DNA from: JAGOUA01 sp964428975
GTDB lineage: Bacteria > Patescibacteriota > Patescibacteriia > 2-12-FULL-60-25
NCBI GenBank assembly: GCA_964428975.1
Contig: CAYSAI010000003.1
Location: forward strand, 1 to 64,000
Length of the DNA: 64,000 nucleotides
Direction of reading: 5' to 3'
In this document: piece after piece, positions 25,181-33,926 of the stretch
Numbering within the stretch: position 1 is the stretch's first letter
Layout of the letters: the number at the start of each line of letters is the position of its first letter
Program-made: the position numbers and the translations under genes
The notes under the pieces: model-generated
What the model was told of the DNA's origin: nothing
The model's input: the letters and a program-made list of their open reading frames with translations, nothing else
The model's database searches: none

Positions 25181-26181
25181 ACAGAGGTTGGATGGATCGA
25201 GGAATGTTTACGAATAAGTCGTTCGAGGGTTTCGCGTGAGCCGAGGCCATCTTGTGGGCCGAGAAATTGAATCACGCTCGCCGCGTTTGCTGTGCCATAG
25301 CGCATCGCTTGAGGGACCGTATAGCCGCGGTCGATCGCCCACGTGAAGGCCGTCGTGTACGCATCCCCCGCGCCGGTGCGTTCGATGCAAGGAACGGGAA
25401 AGCATGCACACTTCCACGCGCCTTCTTGATTCATCGCGTAGGAGCCTTGGTCGCCATCCGTAATCACGGCGAGGCGTACCCCAAGCTCAAGAAATCGTGC
25501 AAGATGTTTCTTGATGGATGTTTTTGGTGAGCTTTCAAGGAAGAGTTCCGCCTCTTCTTTATTCATGACGAGAATATCGGTGAGTTTCAACACGTCGTGC
25601 ATGTTCTTTGCGAGACGTTTGAGCTGATGCGTTCCTGGTTGGAAGGTGAGTTTCGTTTTTGGATGTGCCGCGAGATAGACCAGAATATCGCGCTCTAATG
25701 CCGCATGTTCCGTACCAAGAGAGCTATAATACAGACGTTGTACGTCGCCAAGCTTTTGCGGAAAAACGTACGAATACGGCTGATGATACACAAGAATCGC
25801 TCGTTCTCCTTGAAATGTGAGTACCGTAGAATAGTTTGTCTCGTGCCCTTTCAGCTGCGTGACGTACGTCGCATCCACATGCTCATGCTTCCAACGAGCT
25901 TGAATCATCTTCGCGGCTTCATCATCGCCGATCACGGCGTAGATCCCCGAGCACATCCCAAGCCGGCTCGCCCCTACCGCGGCGTTCGAAGCATTCCCCG
26001 CTCCAGGAAATTTCACCACGTTGTCGACCGCGACCTTCTCGCCTAATGTAAAAGAGATCTGACATGCTTTTGATTGAAGCTCGCAATGCACGGCCGTTTC
26101 ACGAATCTGAACAAAAACATCAAGCATCGTATCGCCGATCGCAAAAACATCAAATTGGGGGCGTGCGGAAGAACGTTTCAT
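25177..26181 (-). CDS. PfkB/ribokinase-family sugar kinase
   Basis: A 334 aa kinase with PfkB signature 1 (PGAGNASNAAVGASRLG) and signature 2 with the catalytic Asp (RTGAGDAYTTAF, about residue 270). The substrate is not certain. Translational coupling to fructose-bisphosphate aldolase suggests a phosphorylated hexose, and it could supply fructose 1,6-bisphosphate, but that is inference. The ATG at 26181 places the hydrophobic first strand (FDVFAIGDTMLDVFV) about 10 residues in; the longer frame to 26256 is not homologous. Confidence 0.82.
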   Translation of the reverse strand: MKRSSARPQFDVFAIGDTMLDVFVQIRETAVHCELQSKACQISFTLGEKVAVDNVVKFPGAGNASNAAVGASRLGMCSGIYAVIGDDEAAKMIQARWKHEHVDATYVTQLKGHETNYSTVLTFQGERAILVYHQPYSYVFPQKLGDVQRLYYSSLGTEHAALERDILVYLAAHPKTKLTFQPGTHQLKRLAKNMHDVLKLTDILVMNKEEAELFLESSPKTSIKKHLARFLELGVRLAVITDGDQGSYAMNQEGAWKCACFPVPCIERTGAGDAYTTAFTWAIDRGYTVPQAMRYGTANAASVIQFLGPQDGLGSRETLERLIRKHSSIHPTSV

Positions 26182-26234
26182 GAAAGAAAGGGCATGTGCT
26201 ACGATGAGAGTATACTCTTTTTTCTCTTCCTTGT

Positions 26235-26576
26235 ATGCATCATGCAAAAAAATCATCTTCTCTCAAAAGTGCCGGTGCAGGAATGGCGGCTGGTGTTGTG
26301 CTTGGTCTTGCGACGGGATTGTTCTTACGATCGAAAAAAGGGCAAGTACTCACGAACGACGTAGAGAAACACGCGGCGCTCTTACAAAAGCAGGTGGTGG
26401 CGCGCGTTCGCGGCGTGGAAGAGCTCTCAGAGGAGCTCTATGACGACGTAGTGGATGAGGTGCTCGAACTGTATGCTCGAGGAAAAGAAGTCGTTAGAGA
26501 AGAAGTGCCGATTCTTCGTCGTGAGCTTCGCAAACGATGGAAGATGGTCAAGGCGTTGGTTGACAAACATCTCTAA
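26235..26576 (+). CDS. YtxH-like small membrane protein
   Basis: A 113 aa protein with one glycine-rich transmembrane helix (about residues 12-31, GAGMAAGVVLGLATGLFL) followed by RSKKG and a long charged helix. This is the layout of the YtxH (gas-vesicle-like) family; function unknown. A TATACT hexamer lies 18 nt upstream and could also drive the divergent PfkB gene. rsmE starts 4 nt downstream. Confidence 0.65.
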   Translation: MHHAKKSSSLKSAGAGMAAGVVLGLATGLFLRSKKGQVLTNDVEKHAALLQKQVVARVRGVEELSEELYDDVVDEVLELYARGKEVVREEVPILRRELRKRWKMVKALVDKHL

Positions 26577-26580
26577 GTTT

Positions 26581-27330
26581 ATGAAACGCCACGTTTTTAC
26601 GCTTGCGCCTTTTCCAGAAGGGACAACGTGGACGGTTCGTGTGCCGGCGCTCGTGCATCAAATCGTGCGCGTGCTGAAGCTGCGTATCGGCGAAGAAGTG
26701 GAGTTTGTGGATGGAAAAGGGAAGCGCAGGCAAGGAGAAATTGTGCGTCTCGCGGAACATGCGGTGGATGTGTCGGTGCAAAGTTTTCCTTTTTGTCATT
26801 CCCGCGAAGGCGGGAACCCAGCCCAGAGCGAGCCTGCCCCACACCTCTACATTTGCGCGGCTATTCTGAAGCATGATCGTTTCGAATGGCTCACAGAAAA
26901 GCTCGCAGAGATCGGCGTCACGGACCTTCTTCCTCTCGTGAGTGCGCGCACCATCAAAAAAGATGTGCGTCTTGAACGGTTGCAAACGATCGCGAACGAA
27001 GCGATGGAACAATCGGAACAGGCAACGTGTATGCGTATTCATGCGCCGATGGATCTTTTTGGGGCGCACCGTTTTCTTACGCGATTGAACACGGTTGCCG
27101 TTGTGTGCGATATAGGAAAGCATCTCAAGCCCTTGGAACAGATGTTGGTCGAAACGAAAGCGCGAGCGATTTGTATCGGTCCTGAAGGTGGCTGGTCAGA
27201 CGAAGAGCGTGTCTTCTTCGAGCAAGAAGCGCGCTATCCACGTGCAACGCTCGGCGCATCGATCCTTCGCGGCGAAACGGCGGGGATTTTGGGAGGGTAT
27301 GCGCTGATCCATTCTTGCCGTACTGTGTGA
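26581..27330 (+). CDS. rsmE: 16S rRNA (uracil-1498-N3)-methyltransferase
   Basis: A 249 aa SPOUT methyltransferase. An N-terminal PUA-like domain (to about residue 70) is followed by the SPOUT fold: LTEKLAEIGVTDLLPLVSART, NEAMEQSEQATCMRI, ICIGPEGGWSDEE and the knot segment LGASILRGETAG. It methylates U1498 of 16S rRNA. Residues about 72-86 (CHSREGGNP and neighbours) come from an in-frame palindromic repeat at 26795-26830 placed at the domain junction, where it is probably harmless. Confidence 0.9.
   Translation: MKRHVFTLAPFPEGTTWTVRVPALVHQIVRVLKLRIGEEVEFVDGKGKRRQGEIVRLAEHAVDVSVQSFPFCHSREGGNPAQSEPAPHLYICAAILKHDRFEWLTEKLAEIGVTDLLPLVSARTIKKDVRLERLQTIANEAMEQSEQATCMRIHAPMDLFGAHRFLTRLNTVAVVCDIGKHLKPLEQMLVETKARAICIGPEGGWSDEERVFFEQEARYPRATLGASILRGETAGILGGYALIHSCRTV
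26795..26830. repeat. Palindromic repeat, family S, inside rsmE
   Basis: GTCATTCCCGCGAAGGCGGGAA hairpin of a type widespread in bacterial genomes, here read through in frame between the two domains of RsmE. A longer composite relative lies at 27951-28010 in the opposite direction. Confidence 0.8.
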
Positions 27331-27335
27331 AACAT

Positions 27336-27815
27336 ATGAAACAAGAACAAGCGCTCGCGACGTTTGGTGGTGGGTGTTTCTGGGGAGTGGAAGAGGCGTT
27401 TCGGACGTTGTCTGGGGTTCTTCAAACGTCCGTTGGTTACATGGGTGGCACGACGATACATCCAACGTACGAAGAGGTGTGTTCTGGTACAACCGATCAC
27501 GCGGAGGTCGTGCAGGTGGTGTTTAATCCGGAAAAGATTTCTTATGACGAGCTATTGAATGTGTTTTGGCGTGCGCACAATCCAACAACGCGCGATCGCC
27601 AAGGCCCTGACGTGGGCACGCAGTATCGTTCAGTGATTTTTACGCATACGGATGAACAAAAACGCCTCGCCGAAGCTTCGAAGGCTGCGCTCGACGCGAG
27701 CGGACGCTACGCGTCATCGATCGTCACGGAGATTCTTCCTGCACAGAATTTCTTTCTCGCAGAAGAGTATCATCAACAGTATCATGCGAAGCATGGAGGA
27801 TCGTGTTCGTTTTAA
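27336..27815 (+). CDS. msrA: Peptide methionine sulfoxide reductase A
   Basis: A 159 aa repair enzyme reducing methionine-S-sulfoxide in proteins. The catalytic GGCFWG is at about residue 11, followed by GVLQTSVGYMGG, YEEVCSGTTDHAEVVQV, FWRAHNPTT and FFLAEEYHQQY. A C-terminal Cys (HGGSCSF) can act as resolving residue. The ATG at 27336 is chosen from homology; the frame runs to 27315. It starts 5 nt after rsmE. Confidence 0.94.
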   Translation: MKQEQALATFGGGCFWGVEEAFRTLSGVLQTSVGYMGGTTIHPTYEEVCSGTTDHAEVVQVVFNPEKISYDELLNVFWRAHNPTTRDRQGPDVGTQYRSVIFTHTDEQKRLAEASKAALDASGRYASSIVTEILPAQNFFLAEEYHQQYHAKHGGSCSF

Positions 27816-27829
27816 GAACCCGTTCACGC

Positions 27830-28010
27830 TCACCTCACCCTACCCTCTCCTTCATAAAGAGAGGGTTCTGATCGGTACACGGTTCCTCTGATAAGCCCCT
27901 CTCCTTACGAAGGAGAGGGGGAAGGGGTGAGGTAAATGTGCGGGCGTGGGCTAGGTTCCCGCCTTCTCCGCCAGAGGCGGATGCGCCTTGGGCGTAGCAG
28001 GAATGACAGA
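27830..28010. repeat. Cluster of palindromic repeats (families Q, Q, S)
   Basis: The 304 nt between msrA and the next gene hold no gene. There are two family Q palindromes (27830-27867, centre CTCTCCTTCATAAAGAGAG; 27896-27932, centre CTCTCCTTACGAAGGAGAG) and one composite family S element (27951-28010) with inner GCCTTCTCCGCCAGAGGC and GCGCCTTGGGCG hairpins. Confidence 0.7.
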
Positions 28011-28052
28011 ATAGCGACCCGGGCATGACGGAAAAAGATTTCGAACAGGTTC

Positions 28053-28089
28053 CAAAACAAAAGCGCCCCGATCGCGGAGGATCGGGGGC
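28053..28089 (-). terminator. Rho-independent terminator of cassette B
   Basis: CCCCGATC/GATCGGGG stem; minus strand continues CGCTTTTGTTTT. Lies past the stop codon at 28120. Confidence 0.8.
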
Positions 28090-28119
28090 AGGGGGGTGTG
28101 AGGGAGGGGCGCGCCTCGT

Positions 28120-28350
28120 CTACGAGGTTGTGGGCGTCTGGCGGATCTCGCAGACGAAGTTGCCGTCCTCACCCAGCCCGAAGGCGGCGAGGTACTCACC
28201 CTTGGCGGGGTCGATGCGACCTTCATTGATGAGGTCGTCCTCGGCCATCTGGCGCATGAGGAGCGGAGCGGCCTTCCGATCGGCTTCCTCGCGTCGTTGA
28301 GTGATGAGTACTAGGAGGTCCGGGTCGATCTCGTGGTCGTTGGAATCCAT
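28120..28350 (-). CDS. GC-rich cassette gene B2, unknown function
   Basis: A 76 aa acidic protein (MDSNDHEIDPDLLVLITQRR start) without a known family. Helical first half, then GEYLAAFGLGEDGNFVCEI. The ATG at 28350 follows AAGGAG by 7 nt; the frame upstream runs through gene B1 in another phase and is not real. Second gene of a two-gene unit with its own promoter and terminator. Codon use is GC-rich, unlike the flanking native genes. Confidence 0.7.
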   Translation of the reverse strand: MDSNDHEIDPDLLVLITQRREEADRKAAPLLMRQMAEDDLINEGRIDPAKGEYLAAFGLGEDGNFVCEIRQTPTTS

Positions 28351-28375
28351 GGTTCCGCTCCTTGTGAAGTGTCGG

Positions 28376-28627
28376 CTACGTGCCGGCGTTGTTCTTCTCG
28401 CCCGCTGCCTTGCTGGCCTCGTACTCGGCCTGCTGCGCGTTGAGGGTGTCGGCGATCTTGTCGGCGTCGCGGTCCCAGACGCTCCATGCCTCGGCGACGA
28501 CTGCCGCGTCGTTGCGTTGCGCAGCCATACGGGTCTCGTGAAGCATCGCGCCGATGCGTCGGACGTTTGCACGCTGCTCGGGGGTGGGTTCGTCCTTGGA
28601 TGAGGACGAGGAATCGTGGTCGCTCAT
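28376..28627 (-). CDS. GC-rich cassette gene B1, unknown function
   Basis: An 83 aa acidic, mostly helical protein (Ser/Asp-rich start, then RANVRRIGAMLHETRMAAQR). Not recognised. The ATG at 28627 follows GGAGCG by about 6 nt. First gene after the promoter at 28677-28705; B2 starts 25 nt downstream. Confidence 0.7.
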   Translation of the reverse strand: MSDHDSSSSSKDEPTPEQRANVRRIGAMLHETRMAAQRNDAAVVAEAWSVWDRDADKIADTLNAQQAEYEASKAAGEKNNAGT

Positions 28628-28676
28628 GAGAAACGCTCCGGAAAGAGTCCCGACGTTGTGTCGAGAGTCTGGCTTA

Positions 28677-28705
28677 AATATACCATATTTCAGGCCATTT
28701 GTCAA
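28677..28705 (-). promoter_or_regulatory. Sigma70-type promoter of cassette B
   Basis: Minus strand: TTGACA (28700-28705), 17 nt spacer, TATATT (28677-28682). One of the best consensus matches in the window. Confidence 0.82.
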
Positions 28706-28711
28706 CCTTCC

Positions 28712-28740
28712 CCAACAAAAACACCACGCTTTTTGCGTGG
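28712..28740 (-). terminator. Rho-independent terminator of tRNA-Pro
   Basis: CCACGC/GCGTGG stem with an AAAAA loop, followed on the minus strand by TGTTTTTG. Confidence 0.8.
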
Positions 28741-28748
28741 CGTTTGTA

Positions 28749-28824
28749 TGGTCGGGGCGACAGGTCTCGAACCTGCGACCTCCTGGTCCCAAACCAGGCG
28801 CTCTACCAACTGAGCTACACCCCG
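28749..28824 (-). tRNA. tRNA-Pro (TGG)
   Basis: 76 nt; acceptor CGGGGTG/CGCCCCG, discriminator A, encoded CCA, anticodon stem CCTGG/CCAGG, loop TTTGGGA giving TGG. Confidence 0.95.
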
Positions 28825-28899
28825 AATTGCGGCACCGCCCCACGGTACCCTATTCACCTAGGCTTTGCCAAGAGCCCCGCTCTCACGCATACTTTTCAT

Positions 28900-30039
28900 A
28901 TGAAGATGTTCGTAGATGCGCGCATGATGGGTGCAAGGCATACGCGCGGCATTGGGCGCGTCATTTCAGAGATATTGCCGCGTCTTATCACGCGTTTTTC
29001 TTCGTGTACGTGGTCTGTGCTTGTACGGTGGGAGGATCAGGTGGATGAGGTGCGTTCGTGGGGCTTCGGTGAGCGCGTAGAGATATGGGTGAAGGATCTT
29101 CCATGGTACGGCGTTCGCGAGCAGATCACGCTTCCACGCCTCATACGCGCATCACGAGCAGATCGCGCGTTCTTCTTTCATTGGAACGTTCCGTGGGCGT
29201 GTCCCGTTCCGTATGCGTTCTTTTTGCATGACCTCCTTCTTCTCCATCAGCCGAAGAGCGCTCATGCGAGCTTACGGCATCCCCTCGTGCGATGGATCAA
29301 GCGAGAAGGACAGGCGAAGCTTCTCGAACGCGCTTGCGTGAAAGCGACGTGCATCGCGACGCCGACGGAATGGGTAAGACGTGATGCGGAAGAGCTGTTC
29401 CCGCAGGTAAAGGGAAAGATCGGGGTGGTGGGGGAGGGGGTGACGTGGCAACCCCCTCATTCCCCCTTGTCAGGGGGAGGTCAGTTCTGTCTCATCGTTG
29501 GTTCGGCGTATCCGCACAAGCGGATAGATCTTGCTTTGCGTGCGTGGAAAGTGGTGTCAGAAACGTATCAAGCACACGAGCTCGTTCTCGTGAGTGCGAG
29601 CGATACGTTTCTCGAACGTCTCAAAATACAGGTCGTGCGAGAGGCTATTCCGCGTGTGCGTTTTATCGAAGAGGTGCAAAGCGAAGATGCGCTTGCGTCG
29701 TGGTATGCACAAGCAGAGCTTTTTGTGTTTGCGTCAGAACAGGAGGGGTTTGGTCTCCCGCCTCTTGAAGCGTTGATGCGAGGATGCCCCATTCTTTCGA
29801 GCGATGCGACGTGTTTGCGAGAGGTATTGCCACGTGAAGGAGTACGCTTCTTTCGAAGTGGCGACCAAGCTGGTATGATAGAGACATGGAGAGATGCGCT
29901 TCTTCATCGAGAGCATCTGCTTCGTGAAATAGTGTCTGCACAGACGTTCATTCGTGCTCATCACGAGTGGGGGGCTGCGGCAGAACGCCTTGCGTCCCTT
30001 CTTTCTTTGCATGACTCGTCCTTCTCCTTCAAAAAATAG
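28900..30039 (+). CDS. Glycosyltransferase family 4 (group 1)
   Basis: A 379 aa GT-B glycosyltransferase. The donor-binding domain is clear: LIVGSAYPHKRIDLALRAW, then the E-x7-E motif in ASEQEGFGLPPLEALMRGCP. It should move a sugar from a nucleotide donor to a cell-envelope acceptor. Between the two domains (about residues 184-195, PPHSPLSGGG) an in-frame family R palindrome adds about ten residues. The ATG at 28900 is supported by MKMFVDARMMG, the usual first strand. The 3' end overlaps the next gene by 29 nt. Confidence 0.85.
   Translation: MKMFVDARMMGARHTRGIGRVISEILPRLITRFSSCTWSVLVRWEDQVDEVRSWGFGERVEIWVKDLPWYGVREQITLPRLIRASRADRAFFFHWNVPWACPVPYAFFLHDLLLLHQPKSAHASLRHPLVRWIKREGQAKLLERACVKATCIATPTEWVRRDAEELFPQVKGKIGVVGEGVTWQPPHSPLSGGGQFCLIVGSAYPHKRIDLALRAWKVVSETYQAHELVLVSASDTFLERLKIQVVREAIPRVRFIEEVQSEDALASWYAQAELFVFASEQEGFGLPPLEALMRGCPILSSDATCLREVLPREGVRFFRSGDQAGMIETWRDALLHREHLLREIVSAQTFIRAHHEWGAAAERLASLLSLHDSSFSFKK
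29450..29480 (+). repeat. Palindromic repeat, family R, inside the glycosyltransferase gene
   Basis: 31 nt identical to the reverse complement of 1-31. It lies in frame at the junction of the two GT-B domains. Confidence 0.85.
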
Positions 30040-32524
30040 CTCTTCCTCCGCTCGTTCTAAACCTGTGCAGGTTGTCTTTGGTGCGCACGAAGCGAGCGAA
30101 CATCAAGTACAAGTAACGGGGCGTTCCGCAAAACCAAAGAAAGATTTTCGCATGCCCTTTCATCGAGATATTCACGCATGGAGAACACCGTTTGCTGAAC
30201 AGGCGTCCGTGGAAGCGGTGCTGGTGTATGCCTCCGATTTATGGATAGAATCGCTTGACGAGAGGCATTTTCTCGATCAGTTCACTCCTGGAGATCCAGA
30301 GGAGGCGTATGAGGAGAGTCGTGGAAGCGTGTGGTCACGTCTTCGTGCGCCGTTTATCACGTGGGAGGTGGTGGAAACCCCTCCCAGCCTCCCCTTATCA
30401 GGGGAGGAGGAGCATGATCTAATACAAGCAGCTGATATTGTTGATACAGAGGAACGAGGGCGATTTCAAATGATAAAAGAGTATGTTCTTCGTAAAAAAG
30501 ATGTTCTTTTTGAACGCGAGGAAGAGCTTGTCGAAGAAGTGGAAGGGACGTGGTCCGCTCCGCATGTATCGGCGTCCGTGCAGCCTCTGCGGCTTGTTGT
30601 TGCGTTTTTAGGCATGGTGGTGCTCGTAGCACTCCCAGCAGGAGCGGTATCTTGGTCGAGGTCGCTCACACACTCGGCAGGGTCGCTTCAAGCTCTCGCC
30701 CAAAACGTTTCGAGCGAGGCAGATCGCTTCTCATTTGCGGATATCGCGAGCTGGTCCAAACGTTTTCATGAGATAGAAACGCTCGCCGAACAGCTTCAGT
30801 CCGGCCATCGTGTGGCGTTTTCCCTTGCGCAGCTTATTCCTTCGACGCGCACAACCGCAGAAACAGTTGATGCGCTTTTGACAGCCGCGCAAGAGGGAAG
30901 TGCTGTTGCGAGCTTGCTTTCACAGGGCATTGCGAAACTTTCTGTGACGGACGGCGCTCTTCCTGATGAACGCCTTCTCCGTTTTCAACAATACATGGAA
31001 GAAGCCGAGCCTTCGATCGAGCGTCTGCTTGCGGCGGTTCGGCGCATCACGCCGGAAGCGCTTCCGGAAGAATATCAGCCTCGTGTACGCGAAATTCGTT
31101 CCACACTCGCCTCGCTCGAACCGCTTTTGCGCGATACACAGCGTCTGTCTGATATGGTGCTCGCCCTTATTGGGCATCACGAACCACGCACGTACCTCAT
31201 CGTGTTTCAAAACGAGGCAGAGCTTCGTCCTTCGGGCGGGTTTATGGGATCATTCGCTGAACTCACGCTTGATCGAGGAGCGATCAAACATCTGAACGTG
31301 CCTGGGGGTGGGCCGTATGATTTGCGCAGTCAGCTGACGAAGCGATGGCGTCCGCCTGAACCACTTCAGCTCGTAGGCGCGCGATGGGAATTTCAAGACG
31401 CGAACTGGTCGCCGGATTTTGGAGAGACGGCGCGCACCATCAACACCTTTTGGAGTGAGTCGGGGCAGCCTACGCTTGATGGGATCATCGCCGTGAACTC
31501 ATCCATTCTGCCAAAACTCATGAAGTTGACGGGACCGATCACGCTCGATACCTATGGAAAAACCGTCACGGCAGACAACGTGCTTTTTGAGACGCAAAAA
31601 GCGGTTGAGCTCGAGTACGATCGCGAGAAAAATACGCCAAAAGCGTTCGTGGCAGATTTGAATAAAGAGGTACTTGCTCGTTTACAAGAGCTTCCCGCAA
31701 ATCGCTGGAGCGAAGTCGCGCTTCTTCTCGCCCGTTCGCTTGAGGAAAAAGAAACGCAGGTGTGGCTTACGCGCGCAGATGAGCAGGATACGGCGCGTTC
31801 GTTCGGATGGACCGGAGAATGGGAACATGCTCCGGAATTTGATCGATTTGCCATGATCGGGGCGAATATCGCAGGGCAAAAATCTGATCGCATGATGGTG
31901 GAATCGCTTGTGCAGAACGTCTCGATTAAGTCAGATGGAACGATTACAGAAACGATCGAAGCAAAACGCACGCATACAGGGACATCTGATTTGCTGTTTT
32001 ACGGAGCGCAAAACGTTCAATACGCGCGATGGTACGTACCTGCTTCGACGCTTCTTGGGGCGGCGGGGTTTCAGGCTCCAAACGAGGCGCTCTTCGAACG
32101 ATCGACGGAACAGGAGCTCCCGTTTGAAGGCGTTGTGAGCACGACGCGTCTGACCTTTGATGAAGCAACGCTCGATGTCGCGGAAGAGGCATCTGGAATG
32201 ATTCTTGGTGGGTGGCTTCAAACGAAGCCGCAATCCAGTACCCGTACGGAGCTCGCCTACACGCTCGATCGTCGTACGTCTGATATGGCACAAGCTCTTC
32301 GTACAAGTGATGCGCTTGATGAGGCAACGGATGCGTACGTGCTCGACCTCTACGCGCAATCCGGCAAGGCGCGAGCACATACGCTTCGTATAGACTACCC
32401 CCCTTCTTGGAAGGTGTTGCGCTCCTCTGCAGGTCTTGAAGAGGACGAAGAAGGGGTACTGATACTGGACATTCCTGCTCTCACACGCGACACGCGACTC
32501 TTCGTGCTTTTTGACCGCTCCTAA
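30011..32524 (+). CDS. DUF4012 membrane-anchored surface protein
   Basis: An 837 aa protein. The first about 185 residues are cytoplasmic and variable; one transmembrane helix follows (VVAFLGMVVLVALPAGAV, about 196-213). The large outside part has the DUF4012 marks: YLIVFQNEAELRPSGGFMGS, PGGGPYDLRS, WEFQDANWSPDFGETA and GIIAVNSSILPKLM. Function unproven; the domain has resemblance to LytR-CpsA-Psr proteins, so a cell-envelope role is likely. Residues about 122-134 are encoded by a family R-like repeat (30376-30407). The start overlaps the glycosyltransferase gene, suggesting shared expression. Confidence 0.82.
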   Translation: MTRPSPSKNSSSSARSKPVQVVFGAHEASEHQVQVTGRSAKPKKDFRMPFHRDIHAWRTPFAEQASVEAVLVYASDLWIESLDERHFLDQFTPGDPEEAYEESRGSVWSRLRAPFITWEVVETPPSLPLSGEEEHDLIQAADIVDTEERGRFQMIKEYVLRKKDVLFEREEELVEEVEGTWSAPHVSASVQPLRLVVAFLGMVVLVALPAGAVSWSRSLTHSAGSLQALAQNVSSEADRFSFADIASWSKRFHEIETLAEQLQSGHRVAFSLAQLIPSTRTTAETVDALLTAAQEGSAVASLLSQGIAKLSVTDGALPDERLLRFQQYMEEAEPSIERLLAAVRRITPEALPEEYQPRVREIRSTLASLEPLLRDTQRLSDMVLALIGHHEPRTYLIVFQNEAELRPSGGFMGSFAELTLDRGAIKHLNVPGGGPYDLRSQLTKRWRPPEPLQLVGARWEFQDANWSPDFGETARTINTFWSESGQPTLDGIIAVNSSILPKLMKLTGPITLDTYGKTVTADNVLFETQKAVELEYDREKNTPKAFVADLNKEVLARLQELPANRWSEVALLLARSLEEKETQVWLTRADEQDTARSFGWTGEWEHAPEFDRFAMIGANIAGQKSDRMMVESLVQNVSIKSDGTITETIEAKRTHTGTSDLLFYGAQNVQYARWYVPASTLLGAAGFQAPNEALFERSTEQELPFEGVVSTTRLTFDEATLDVAEEASGMILGGWLQTKPQSSTRTELAYTLDRRTSDMAQALRTSDALDEATDAYVLDLYAQSGKARAHTLRIDYPPSWKVLRSSAGLEEDEEGVLILDIPALTRDTRLFVLFDRS
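30376..30407 (+). repeat. Palindromic repeat, family R variant, inside the DUF4012 gene
   Basis: CTCCCC TTATCA GGGGAG core with the same layout as the R copies at 1, 29450 and 57903, read in frame in the cytoplasmic part of the protein. Confidence 0.7.
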
Positions 32525-32564
32525 GAACTTCAAAAACGTGCTATACTCGCTAAAAGCTCTTTCT

Positions 32565-33917
32565 ATGACTGTTCATTCTCCGCGCCGCTCGCCCATCGTC
32601 CCCATTACCGCACCCACGTTTTCCTCGTCTTCTTCGCACGCAGCTCTCTATCGACGTATCGCTTATACCTTTTTCGGTCTAACAGTGATCGTACTTGTAG
32701 GGGTGGTGTGGCTTTCCTCCGTTGAGGCAACAGTCGATGTGCGCGCACGTCGAACACCTGTTCGTGGAGAAACGAACGTGGAGATTACGCCTCGAGCGAA
32801 TGGCGGATCACAAATTCAAGGACGAGTTCTGTCTGTTCCTATGCGAAAAACGCAGGAATTTGCGGTTGTGGGCGTCGCTGCATCAACGCCCGTTGCGACG
32901 AGCACGCTTCCTGCAGTCGTTCCTCTCAACCCGGTGAAAATCGAAACACCCTCTTCTACAGGAGGAGCTGTTTCTTCGACGAAGTTTGCCACGGGAAAGG
33001 TGGTGCTTATCAACGGCTACTCAAAGCCGCAAACGCTTGTAGAACGTACACGTCTCGAGACAAGCGATGGGAAGCTCTATCGTTTAGATAAGCGCGTGAG
33101 CATTCCTGCGGGCGGACGTGTGACAACCACCGTTACGGCTGATAAAGCGGGGGGTTTGTACGCGATTGCCCCAACTTCGTTTACCATTCCGGGTTTGTGG
33201 ATTGATCTTCAAAAACTGATTTACGCGGAATCAAATGAAGCGTTTACGCTTGGAGGGGTGGGGACATTGCCCGCACCAAAACCCGTCCCAAAACCCGTCC
33301 TTAAACCAACGACTTCCGCTTCATCAACCACGTCGCAAGTAATGGATCGAAAAATTGTTACACAGCAAAACATCGACAGCGCGTACGAAACGCTCACAAA
33401 TCAAGCCGTTGAACAAGCGAAGCAGCTGCTTCTTGCGAACATGAACGATTCTCGATTGAATGGAGCGGCCTATTTCGTGAACACGACAAACAAATCCGCA
33501 ACAGCGCGCGCGGGACAGATTGCGAATACGTTTACCGCACAGGTAGATGTCGAGGTGATTGGCGTGTTCTATTCAGCAGAAGATATGCAGCAACTTGTGC
33601 GTTCTCGTCTTCGCGAACGGTTGCCAGAAGGGCAAGAATTTCTCTCGTTTGAAGAGAAAGACTTCGTCTACGTGCCAGAATCAGTCGATAAACAGGGTGA
33701 ACAGGCGCGACTTCGCGTGATTACGAATGCGGAATATCGTGTGATGAGCAACCACCCAGGGCTTGCGCCAAGCGCGATTGCGGGGAAGTCTCGTGCGGAA
33801 GCGGAAGCGCATCTCGAAGCGATTGAGGGGGTCGAATCGGCCACGATCGTGCTCCGTCCTGGATGGATCGGGAAGCTGCCGCGCCTTACGGATCATATCA
33901 AGATTGAGGTGAGGTAA
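32565..33917 (+). CDS. Membrane-anchored protein resembling baseplate-J-like CPR surface proteins
   Basis: A 450 aa protein with one N-terminal transmembrane helix (about residues 33-52) and a large external part. A segment at about 140-220 (ATGKVVLINGYSKPQTL, TRLETSDGKLYRLDKRVSIPAGG) resembles the repeat seen in proteins named baseplate J/gp47 in CPR genomes. A Pro/Lys linker (PKPVPKPVLKP) and a C-terminal SAIAGKSRAEAEAHL segment follow. Function unknown. The ATG at 32565 lies 17 nt after TGCTATACT (32539-32547), an extended -10. Confidence 0.6.
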   Translation: MTVHSPRRSPIVPITAPTFSSSSSHAALYRRIAYTFFGLTVIVLVGVVWLSSVEATVDVRARRTPVRGETNVEITPRANGGSQIQGRVLSVPMRKTQEFAVVGVAASTPVATSTLPAVVPLNPVKIETPSSTGGAVSSTKFATGKVVLINGYSKPQTLVERTRLETSDGKLYRLDKRVSIPAGGRVTTTVTADKAGGLYAIAPTSFTIPGLWIDLQKLIYAESNEAFTLGGVGTLPAPKPVPKPVLKPTTSASSTTSQVMDRKIVTQQNIDSAYETLTNQAVEQAKQLLLANMNDSRLNGAAYFVNTTNKSATARAGQIANTFTAQVDVEVIGVFYSAEDMQQLVRSRLRERLPEGQEFLSFEEKDFVYVPESVDKQGEQARLRVITNAEYRVMSNHPGLAPSAIAGKSRAEAEAHLEAIEGVESATIVLRPGWIGKLPRLTDHIKIEVR

Positions 33918-33926
33918 GGGGGGGGA

